Origin: Paralvinella palmiformis
Lineage: Eukaryota > Annelida > Polychaeta > Terebellida > Alvinellidae
Length of the DNA stretch: 64,000 bases
Direction: 5' to 3'
Assembly (NCBI GenBank): GCA_025642065.1
Contig: JAODUP010000156.1
Location: 817,001-881,000 of the forward strand
A model generated the notes under the pieces. It was given only the letters and a program-made list of their open reading frames with translations. It searched no databases and was not told the DNA's origin. Below, piece after piece: positions 55,024 to 64,000 of the stretch. Each line of letters starts with the position of its first letter. Positions within the stretch are counted from its first letter, which is position 1. The position numbers were made by a program, and so were the translations under genes.

Positions 55024-55195
55024 TGATTAATATTTTACAGCCACTTTTGTGCACATGGTAGGCCAAATGGGGTGAGTCGCCTCCAAAGGTAATCAAGCGA
55101 AGTCAAAGTTGAAAATCAGCTATGCCTATGCTGAGATTCGAACTCAGGTGGTTGTGATCTGTGATCCAATGCGCTACCAATTAGACCATGAAGGC
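55024..55195 (-). mobile_element. SINE family A, near full length, old
   Basis: On the minus strand: CCTTCATGGTCTAATTGGTA (A-box region), GAGTTCGAATCTCAG (B box intact), body with CTTTTGTG read in complement, and a GGCTGTAAAATATTAATCAT end. About as divergent as the 2500-2656 copy. Confidence 0.75.
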
Positions 55196-55639
55196 AATAG
55201 AGACAATAATTATGTGTTTGTGGTTTTATTGATCCACACTCTAACATAATGCAAGTATATAATACTTAACAGTTCATAGTTCATCCAGTAATAAATTATT
55301 GGTCATGTCCACAGTCTGACCAGGAATTTTCTTATTGTGGCTGTTGAGGTGATAAGGGAAGCCCATTGTTGTTTAAATATAAAATAAAGCACAAAATAGC
55401 AAACAAAGACAGTAGTAATTCATACACATAGAATCAAGGAAGAAACACAATTAAGTTACCAAAAACTGCATATAATTCCTTCATCAAAGTATGAAAACAG
55501 TTAATAATTATATGATATATGGAATCCATATTTATGTCATAATATTAACATAAAATGGACAAAAACACAGTGATCAAACGAATAAACAGGAAAGGGACAT
55601 AAATCTACCTTATAAACAAGACCATGTGCTTTTATTTAC

Positions 55640-55703
55640 TGTAAACAAAGACAACTGACCAATCAGGAGAGAATATTTGAGTCACGTGACCATCATAATA
55701 CAA
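55640..55703 (+). promoter_or_regulatory. Candidate PRPF38B core promoter
   Basis: Within 60 bases are a CCAAT box (ACCAATCAGG near 55658), a palindromic E-box GTCACGTGAC at 55681-55690, and AAATGGCGGC at 55702, which fits the YY1/initiator-proximal ATGGCGGC element of many animal housekeeping genes. No TATA box. This sits 0.9 kb upstream of the first well-conserved PRPF38B exon. Confidence 0.6.
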
Positions 55704-56863
55704 ATGGCGGCTTACCAGCCAAGATCACCAGCTCACCAAAATCTCTCCCATCCTTCAAACATAGTTCTTATATTCAGTAAATATTTATAAATGTGACATT
55801 TCAGATCTGGCAACTATTGGGTGATAAATATTTGTCATTTGTCAAAATCCAGCCTACAACCGGAAAGAGTGCTTTTTAGCGACCATTGGTGAGGTATCAG
55901 CGCCGGTGTTTTATACGATGATACTTTTTTGGAAAGGCTTTTTGCAAAAATCGTTTTACAGAAAACGTATTTTGAATGGTACTTAATCTTAGTCACTGAG
56001 AACCATAGAAAATACGACACTGCAGCCAACCAAGCATGTGGTTTTACGTAGTTTGGTTGTCCTCGACAGGCGGACAAACGTTAATGTTGAGTCCTGTACA
56101 TATGCTAGATCATTGATGTAAACTGAGATCCTAGATATTTGTAGATCTCTGCATATACCTATTGTCTTACATTCACATATATAAAATACATCTTGTGTAT
56201 CTGTTCCATTAATCAAATGTCAAAATACTCCTGGAAAATATTTATACGATCCTGGAAAAAGTAGATATGTTTTAGGTTATTAAGTCCTTAAATTAGCTAA
56301 GATAACTTTGTATAAGATATCAACTTCAACATTCCCACGTGTCCTGGAAAAATGTAATTATGTTCTGGATAATAATATTTCCTTGGCTGTAGGAATCATG
56401 TCTGTGTCTAGCTTGACTTAAAAGCTTTATCCCAGTAGGTGCACATTCCTCAGTTTTTCATTGGATGTATGTGGGGATAGGATAGTTTGGGTTCTGTGAG
56501 TTACATCCTTGTCCTGTTCCCGAAATTTCCTGAAACACAAAATGTGACAAATGTGATTATCTGCCAGCTACTAGATCTGATCAATAATTTATGTGCTACG
56601 ATTCATTTACTTCTAGGTTGCACAATGGCACCTAACAATCCACTTACAGTTCATGGCAATGAGAAGACAATGAACTTAAATACTCTTATTTTGACAAATA
56701 TCCAGTCATCGCCATACTTCAAGGTCAACCTGTTTGAGTTAAAGACCTACCACCAGGTAATAGATGAGATATACTACAAGGTATGTGTATACAGGTAATA
56801 CTGCTTATTATATATACATATTTATAATGTATAAATAGCCTAAATAATAATATTGTGTGTGTG

Positions 56864-56894
<31 letters not shown>

Positions 56895-59800
56895 ACATAC
56901 AGTCATAATCTATTAATCTGGACATAGTTTATTCAGCAAATCCACCACCCAACACATTATTGCCTGTGACGGATTTAACTCCATTATAAATGACTCTTAA
57001 TATAATTCCTGCTTGGTGAACTGTTTTTTCCCATGTTACCTCCAACAAACACTTTATTAAGGCCGGCCTGAGGGAGATACATATGGTCTGTAATTTACTG
57101 CTTTGCCACGGGGACTAATTGTAAATAAATTTAGAATTTACAATAGATGGCCGATTTGGTGGAGAAAACCTTGCTTACTATATTGCCATGGCTGGGATTC
57201 AAATCTCCGACCTCCAGCACAGTATGGCCATGAATAAGAAAGTCCAATGCTCTTACCCACTAAGCCATAGAGACAGTATATATATATATATATATATATG
57301 TATACACATATATATATTATTGTTGTTCGGTGAGACTGAACAACTTAACTTAAATTTTTCAGTTTGTTAGTTGGAATTTATTAGACAATGTTGAACATTC
57401 ATTGTAGGCATCAATTTTAAGTGACTGTTAGGCCTGCTGTTATACTGAATTTGGAGCTTAAGTGATATGTTCTTGGACTCTGCACATGTAAAACCTTTCA
57501 TCCGACGGCTAATTCAAAATCACTGACTAAACTCCCAAATTGAATCGGGCACCATTTCATACAAAAAAGACATTGACATAACCATACAGTCTAGAACAGT
57601 GAAGGGTTCCTTTATCGATTTAAGCATGAATATTTGACTGACTTTGAGAATTGTTGCTTTTCTGTTATGTGGCCATCAGTATTATATTAATATAGCCAGT
57701 GTCCTTTATTTCAGGTAGAGCATTTAGAACCATGGGAGAAGGGTAGTCGCAAGACAGCGGGTCAGACGGGTATGTGTGGTGGTGTGCGTGGGGTCGGAGC
57801 TGGAGGCATCGTGTCTAGTGCTTACTGTCTCCTTTATAAACTCTTCACACTGAAGTTGACCAAGAAGCAGGTGATCGGTCTGATTACTCATACTGACTCG
57901 CCGTACATCAGAGGACTTGGTTTTATGTATATCAGGTAAGGTATAATATTGTGTTGTAACATATACACATGTACAATCCACTGATACTTAGACTCTGGAT
58001 TTTTCGCTTTACAATTTCAGAGCTGAAACTCAACAAAATATTCAGAATCATGATATTGCGCAGAACGAACATCATGTAATCTTTTCGATTAATCAAGTTG
58101 ATCATTTCTATTTATTAACATGAACAATTACTTGTAGAAGAATGTGCTACCTTAATGTTATAAATTTTGGGAGTCAACAGAAGACCATTGATTAGAAAAT
58201 CTTGTATCCTATTTGTGTGCTTGTCAAGGTTGGCAGGTTTTCTACACAGACGATATTAACGCCGTTAATTAGTGGTTATTAGTGTCGTGTAAAAAACGGG
58301 TTTGTAAATAACTCAATTTAAATCAAATGCGGCTATAAATGGTAATAATAACTACAAAATTTCTATAGTGCCAATATATCCTCTAAAAGTATCGAGCTCA
58401 GTGGCGCACCTAGTAGAGGTATTGGGCAATCCTCTGGGTTCTGGGTACGATGTAAAGTTCATCAACAATGATCAGATGGCAAGGAAAGTTGGGAAGAATA
58501 AGTGAGTCTAAAAAGGTGAGTTTTTAAATGGTAACTCATAGTCCGGGTACAATGCAAAGTTCATCAACAATGGTCAGATGGCAAGGAAACTTAGGAAGAA
58601 TAAGCGAGTCTGAAAAGGTGAGTTTTTAAATGGTGACGGAAAGAAACTGCTATTTGATGACTGCTAACATGTTCAGAGAGTGAATTCCAAAGAGTAAGGA
58701 CAGCAACTGAAAAGCACAAATCCCAGCACGAGTTTTAACCCTGGAAGCAGACAAGTGAAAACCAGATGAACGGAGTTGTCTGGGCTCGGGTGCAAGAGAA
58801 AGCATGGAAAATAGATATGAAGGTTCTCCAGAACTGGCAGCAGTTTGATAGGCAATAGTGCAGAGTTTCAAAATGATGCGAGATTGAATAGAGAACCAAT
58901 GAAGTGATTTTATGATGATTGATGTTTTACGGCTACTTTTGTGCACGTGGTAGGCTAAACACTAATAGTAATAACAAACTTTTATTGCACTAATATCCTC
59001 GAAAAGAATCTAGCTCAGTGGCGCACCTAGTATAGGGGTTGGGCAAATGTATAGTCGAAGTACAATGCAAAATGATGTTTACTTATTAAAATTCATTTTT
59101 TAAATAATGGACAACTATTTTTGTGGTGTACAGATCATAAATACAGATGGATTTGTTTTTAATTTCTTGAACATTTTTGCACATTTATTCTTGTTGTCAG
59201 AATAACTTGTACATAATGGTAATATGCATGTGTACATTCTTGAAGTCTCTGGAATTATTTCATATAAGCAGCTGTATACATTTGTTTTTACAGATATACG
59301 CAGAATCCATCAGACCTTTGGGACTGGTACAATTCATATTTGGATGACGAGGAGGTACGTAAATCTGGTAAGGCCATCAACTTGTATGTCTTTGCTGCTT
59401 GACCCGTTATGGTCTGGAAACGTTTCCATCATTCGAAGTACAATGATCTTGAGTTTGGACTGTTGAAATTGCCTGTTGAGATGGTGTAGGGAGAAATGAA
59501 TATTGTCAGCTGTTCAGTATCCCAAATGCTGGTGTCACACAGTTAAAACACACAACGTTTATATATTGATTCTCTCCCATAATATGCAATGGCACAGTGG
59601 TTAAAGGATTGCACTGCTGGGTTATAAAGAAGTCCGATGCAAAAAGGTCCCGTTTATAAAATGTCCAAAGAACAAACTGTCCGAGAGGATATTTGATCCA
59701 ATCACAAAAGTTTCAGAGATACATTTGGTCCAATGCTGAACGATTCAAGCAGAACATTTTATTTTGTGCAAGGTAAAACTGACCAATCCTTTTTTTTAAT

Positions 59801-62800
59801 TTATTGCAATAAATTACATAAAAACAATAGCAATATTCAAATTAAATTTAAAATTTACTTGCACTGTTGCAGTCATCCTTATTAGTTTTTTTTCTCATCT
59901 TTATTATCTGCCTGTTGAGTTTTCATATTGTATGAAATGCTCTGCATGTATTTGGAAATATTATTTCTTTCCTTAAGCATACCAGGCTATCCGCAGTTTC
60001 TTTCATTCATTTGTGACGTACGGTGTGTTAATGGGTTATTTTACTCGCATATATCCAGCATGTAATTGGTTAATACTAACTCGCATCATTTGTTTTCAGT
60101 TTCCAAATGTTTCCACGATGCTGATATGTTTCAATCAACATGCATTCAGGTCCTGCTCGTGCTTTTATTTTGAACGTTTTGGACATTGAACCTTTTTGAT
60201 TAGACACGTTGGCCATTTTCCGTATTGAACCATTTTGAATTTTGGATGTTTGTTTCACTTTGGATCTTTTACAATGGAAGTTATATACTTGGACCATTTG
60301 CTTTGGACGTTGTGGACATTGTAGCTTTGTAGTCGATCATTTCGACTCGGTACCCACTACAAATCTTGTGGATTAGAATCCGGGGTTATACCTGTGCTTG
60401 TGGGATACATTTCCCTCAGCTATACATGCCATGCCTGACCAGTTCCAGGGCTAAACAACTCAACTGAACTCTGTCATAATACTGGGGCCTGCATACATTT
60501 AAATATTGGGATCCTATGATGCTTTTAAATATATATGTGGAATCTCTTTCACCCATCGTCCTGCCCTGGGTTTTTTTTCAAGATCAGTCCAGCTGTAACC
60601 TGTCCTCTTTGTGTCTGTCAGCAGATCCCTTCTTCATGTATTTCTTGAGCGTATTTCTTTTTTCCTTTGTGGGTTCTTGCTTCATCGGATTATCTCACAT
60701 TTGCCGAGGTTGTAGTTCCTTGGCTAAATGCCCCAGGTGTGGCCAGAACTGATGGTAAAGGTTTGTAGTCACTAGGAAAACTGGATTACTCGTGTAGAGT
60801 GTGTATTCTAGGCATGTGTAATTATTCATGCGTACGTTTTCGTAAAAATACCATAACCTCCTAAAAGGTTAGCAAATTTCTGTGACTTTTTTAACCTCAA
60901 AAATACTGCTCAGTGTGAACGTATTTTGTTTTGCTGCTGATAAAAACTCGTGTTTCGACAACAAGCGCTTGTGACGAGAGTGAAAATTAGCTCACAGTCT
61001 GTACACCGGTCGGATGATATGATATACTTCTTGAATCATACTAACCACAACAGATTCAGACACCTGACTTCATTATCACAATTGGTGGTTTTTTTAAACA
61101 TGATCAGTTTGTTGATGTCCTTGTGTCGCAATCCCTTTCCTCCAGTCATCTAAATATCCGTTCTTGAGCTCTGTTGTTAATCAGTGATCTTGACCAGCTG
61201 CTATCACAGCGGCTGCTCTACTGGCTACCTTGATGTACTATAACTGTGTTCCCTTTGTAGCATTAAACTTGTTTCTGTGGCTGGTGACAGACCGTCTTTA
61301 TTTAATACTACAAAAGAACCAGCCACTCATTGCTATTTACTAGTACAATCTCAGCTTTTAGTGACCTAGCAGTTTGGTTAAGATGTAAAGTCAGCAATAA
61401 TTTTGGTTTTATTATAATACAGGATTTGCTTTTCTTGTCAAAGTTACCCAGTGGCAGTGTATTTAACTACCACATGCGTTAATTCCTACAAACGCAGAAT
61501 AATTACACTCAGTAGAGCAAGTGAATTTTTCCCAATGTCTTCACTCAGAAGGAATAGTTATTCTAAAAACAGTTGGTGCAGTTTCTAAAAAAACAGACAG
61601 CTGTTTTATTTAGCGGTTTTTAAATACGGCTAATTTGTGGTAAACAATATGTTATATTTTCTTGTTGGTGTCTGAGAGTGAGTTTGTCATCTTAAACATT
61701 TGGTAGACGTTGTTGTTTCACGGCCACTCTTGTACAAATAGTACATTAAATGGGCTAAGCATTCTCCCAGCATAAACGAGGCGAAGAGAAAGGTGAAACA
61801 CCCATCAGACATAGACAAGTTCAGTGTTTGAACCCAGGAACTAAAGATCTGTGGCCAAATAGTGAACTTTATTAATTGACAGTTAGGTGATGGAGCTAAC
61901 CAAAAAAATATCAGTTCTGTGCTGTAATAATAATAATAATAATGTATATCTAACAAGGCACCCTTATTAATAGGATCAATTAAAAGTCACTGTACAGTGA
62001 AACCCCAAATAATGTCTGTAAAAATCAAATAAGAGATTTAAACCATATTCATTATTTATCGGTGAAAATAAGATTGAACGATGTGTTTTCAGAAGAGATT
62101 AAAAATTTCAAGAGAACACACATTTCTAATATCCGCCAGCAACCTGTTCTGCAACAACGGGGAGGGGGGGCCACACTAGACACATAATCACCATATGACT
62201 TGAGCCGAGACACTGGCACCTGCAATAGTATCTGACTGGATGACCTGAGTTTTCAGGATTACTTTCTAATGGATACCAATTCACACAGGTATTCAGGTGC
62301 CATGTCATTGATAGATTTATAAGTTATTAGTAAATTCTTTAAATTGATGTGCTATATAAGAGGTTTATTTTTTGAAGAATTGGGGTGATATGATCAAATT
62401 CGTCACTATGTGAGCTGCACTATTCTGAATTTGCTGAAGGTGATTAATGTTATATGCAGATATGCCATATAACAGGGAGTTACAATAGTCTATACGAGAT
62501 GTAACAAAGGCATGGACTACGGTTACAAGTGATTCTTGTGTCAAGAAAGTTTTTAGACAGTTAATGTTCTTAAGATGGTAGTAGGCAGCTCAGCATACTG
62601 ATGTGACATGTTCATACATATTAATACATTGGTGAAAAATAACCCCTAGATTTGTTACTGACCCATTAGGGGTAATCGAAGATGCACCCATATGTAATTT
62701 AGGTTTTTAGGGATTTAACACAATGTAGTGAAGCCAAATATATAATACCTGTGTTGACCAATCACATTTTGTCATTCAGTGTTTCTCTGTATTTAGGTTT

Positions 62801-62836
62801 GTATACAACAAACAATTGACACTGTTGATATTTAAT

Positions 62837-62888
<52 letters not shown>

Positions 62889-63932
62889 CGTGTGCGTGTA
62901 TTTGTATGTTTGGCTAAACATAGTTTATTGTTTCTGATATATCTTAACTAGGAGTTGGATGTCAAAGCTGGTGGCGGTCATGTGATGCAGATAGGGGAAA
63001 TGCTTCGTCAGTGGCTCACTAAACTCGAGTGGTATAGTACGCTGTTCCCTCGTATACCAGTTCCCATACAGAAGTCAATAGAGATGAAACTTCGTGAATA
63101 TAATTCAACTCATCCCATTACTTGTGCCGTAGCTGAGCCAGAGGTGACGGAGGGCCATGATTCGAAGAGAACCAGTGCAGATGAATATGGTTTTGGAGAA
63201 GCTGAAAGATTGACAAAATTTCGTGGAAGGTCAGTGAGCTTTTGTCAGTATTAACAAAGAGATTAATCAGAACATTTATATGACGTTAGAAGTTTACTTA
63301 TCCTAGTGTCTTGTTTTGGAAGAAATTAATTGTTATATTATTATTCTGGTTGTTATAGTCCACATCATGGTGGAAGTGTTGACAGGAAGCGCGACAGTAG
63401 GCCATCACCGCCATTTGATATTGCCAAAGTGATGGAACGGGACCAGGAACATTCACATGGGAAGGAGAGGAGACGAAGTCACAGCCGTGACCATGATCGC
63501 ATTCGACATCATTCACCCGAGCACATCAGGGAGTGGAAACGTTCTAGGTCACATGACAGAGGACACAGATCGTCAAGGGATCGTCACCACCACCACCATC
63601 GTCATCACCATGACTCGCCCAGTCGTGACCATAAAAGGTCACGCTCGAGGGAACACCACTCATCAAAATCCCATGACAAACACAAACGTCAGCGATCAAA
63701 AGAAAGGAGTCATAGGTCAAGGTCAAGAGAGCGAAGTCATAGGTCAAGGTCACGTGAGCGAAGCCATAGGTCGAAGTCGCGAGATCGTGGTCATAGATCG
63801 GGGTCACGGGAACGGAATCACCGATCCCGGGAGCACAGTCATCGGTCAGGATCGTTAGAAAAGGGCCACAGAGAATCATCTTTTGACCGTGATCTCAGGC
63901 TGGAACGAGAGAGGATAAAGAATGGACGTTGA
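55704..63932 (+). CDS. PRPF38B: Pre-mRNA-splicing factor 38B, six exons
   Basis: Nuclear PRP38-family protein linked to the spliceosome. Exons 56617-56780, 57715-57935, 59294-59354, 62952-63229 and 63359-63932 are certain and in phase. An inferred first exon 55704-55776 (MAAYQPRSPAHQNLSHPSN...) ends at CA|GTAAAT in the phase exon 2 needs, giving 1371 nt, 456 residues. If translation starts at 56625 instead, the product has 429. The PRP38 domain has GNEKTMNLNTLILTNIQSSP, HLEPWEKGSRKTAGQTGMCG, LITHTDSPYIRGLGFMYIRY, LWDWYNSYLDDEELDVKAGG and MLRQWLTKLEWYSTLFPRIP. The last exon encodes an RS/RD-rich tail with RERSHRSRSRERSHRSRSRE repeats and a histidine run. The tail is shorter than human (about 546 in all). 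Confidence 0.93.
56855..56896. repeat. (GT)n(AT)n(GT)n microsatellite
   Basis: GT, AT and GT blocks in PRPF38B intron 2. Confidence 0.85.
57060..57277 (-). mobile_element. SINE family E, tRNA-derived
   Basis: On the minus strand: CTATGGCTTAGTGGGTAAGA (A-box region), then GAGATTTGAATCCCAGC (B box), and a body ending near GGCCGGCCTT. Located in the intron between the first two conserved PRPF38B exons. Confidence 0.55.
57277..57316. repeat. (TA)n microsatellite
   Basis: TA units with TGTATACACA interruption, abutting the SINE family E copy. Confidence 0.8.
58337..58905 (-). pseudogene. CR1-like LINE family 1 remnant with internal tandem duplication
   Basis: Minus-strand frame 58946-58650 reads IIKSLHWFSIQSRIILKLCT, IAYQTAASSGEPSYLFSMLS and ...RSSGFHLSASRVKTRAG, the end of a CR1-like reverse transcriptase (KSLHWLPI..RI..K...L.Y..L). 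The 3' untranslated part contains a duplicated block of about 110 bases (58430-58515 and 58545-58635, marked by CATCAACAATG, TCAGATGGCAAGGAAA and AAGGTGAGTTTTTAAATGGT). Confidence 0.8.
58912..58960 (-). mobile_element. SINE family A, 3' end only
   Basis: ATGATGATTGATGTTTTACG and GGCTACTTTTGTGCACGTGG are the tail and last body part in complement. Wedged between two LINE family 1 ends. Confidence 0.65.
58960..59070 (-). mobile_element. CR1-like LINE family 1, 3' end fragment
   Basis: AACAAACTTTTATTGCACTA, ATATCCTCGAAAAGAAT and CTCAGTGGCGCACCTAGT match the 3' ends at 26497, 35528 and 58337. Truncated after about 110 bases. Confidence 0.65.
59588..60475 (+). mobile_element. SINE family B interrupted by an insertion with TCCAA arrays
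   Basis: The SINE head (GCAATGGCACAGTGGTTAAA) is at 59588-59637; the rest (GATTAGAATCCGGGG, ACCTGTGCTTGTGGGATACA, ...CCAGGGCTAAACAACTCAA) resumes near 60345. Between them, about 59640-60335, is a segment whose left end has ATGTCCAAAG, CTGTCCGAG, TTTGATCCAA and TTTGGTCCAA, and whose right end shows the same kind of motifs in complement (ATGTCCACAACGTCCAAAG and others on the minus strand). That is consistent with subterminal inverted arrays of a non-autonomous DNA transposon. No transposase. Confidence 0.5.
61703..61865 (-). mobile_element. SINE family A, divergent copy
   Basis: Body blocks GCCACTCTTGTACAAATAGT, AATGGGCTAAGC and GGCGAAGAGAAAGGTGAAAC follow family A in complement. The B box region reads GTTTGAACCC in plus orientation, so the head has decayed. 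Confidence 0.5.
61925..62712 (-). pseudogene. CR1/L2-like LINE remnant, family 3 (reverse transcriptase tail)
   Basis: Minus strand from 62712: KLHMGASSITPNGSVTNLGV, then a stop, AAYYHLKNINCLKTFLTQES, and LVTVVHAFVTSRIDYCNSLL with YGISAYNINHLQQIQNSAA. These are the blocks after the catalytic site in CR1/L2 reverse transcriptases (FV.SRIDYCNSLLYG...LQ.IQN.AAR). It continues to a 3' end with an (ATA)n tail at 61925 like the fragment at 9826. Confidence 0.85.
62844..62886. repeat. (TA)n microsatellite
   Basis: About twenty TA units close upstream of a PRPF38B acceptor (62951). Confidence 0.9.
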
Positions 63933-64000
63933 GAATGGTCAGCAAACATCGTGATTCTAGACAGGGATTGGTTGACTCTCTATTAATGTCATCGTCACGC

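Larger units (their letters stand above)
48045..55640. other. Interval between RPL7A and PRPF38B
   Basis: Holds a CR1-like LINE remnant (48.8-50.2 kb), microsatellites at 50.3, 51.4 and 52.5 kb, SINE pieces and an exon-like stretch at 51.59 kb. From 52.7 to 55.0 kb I see only AT-rich DNA; an open frame at 52876-53229 (117 codons) has no recognisable domain. Confidence 0.6.

Overview
The window is a piece of animal nuclear DNA. It is AT-rich and dense in microsatellites and decayed transposons, and it has four split protein-coding genes with GT-AG introns. The RPL7A, MED22, FBXO22 and PRPF38B proteins are clearly metazoan. The U14 guide reads GCGGTTTC where vertebrates read GCAGTTTC, which fits an 18S rRNA of the kind I remember from molluscs. 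I therefore suggest a marine lophotrochozoan, probably a mollusc, without certainty.

Layout. 1-9.1 kb: no gene; microsatellites, tRNA-derived SINEs, a LINE fragment and a 1.3-kb inverted repeat. 9.16-18.9 kb (+): FBXO22 (F-box plus FIST domain), five coding exons, with a 27-bp minisatellite starting beside the fourth splice donor. 22.0-24.8 kb (-): MED22, the Mediator subunit first known as SURF5, three coding exons and evidence for an upstream non-coding exon. 24.8-39.3 kb: a pogo/Tigger remnant and several LINE remnants. 39.3-48.0 kb (+): RPL7A (SURF3), seven exons starting with a 23-nt TOP exon. 48.0-55.6 kb: a LINE remnant, SINEs and microsatellites. 55.7-63.9 kb (+): PRPF38B, a spliceosomal protein with a C-terminal RS domain.

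The most interesting system is inside RPL7A. Its introns hold twelve box C/D snoRNA genes or relics: two SNORD36-like, two SNORD24-like, three SNORD80-like and five U14 (SNORD14). SNORD36 and SNORD24 are in RPL7A in vertebrates too. U14 and SNORD80 live in other host genes there (HSPA8/RPS13 and GAS5). One ribosomal-protein transcript would thus supply guides for 2'-O-methylation of 18S and 28S rRNA and the U14 function in 18S processing. The U14 set grew partly by a visible tandem duplication of about 0.7 kb.

MED22 and RPL7A point away from each other, as in the vertebrate Surfeit locus. They are separated by 14.6 kb of repeat-rich DNA, part of which may be the first intron of MED22.
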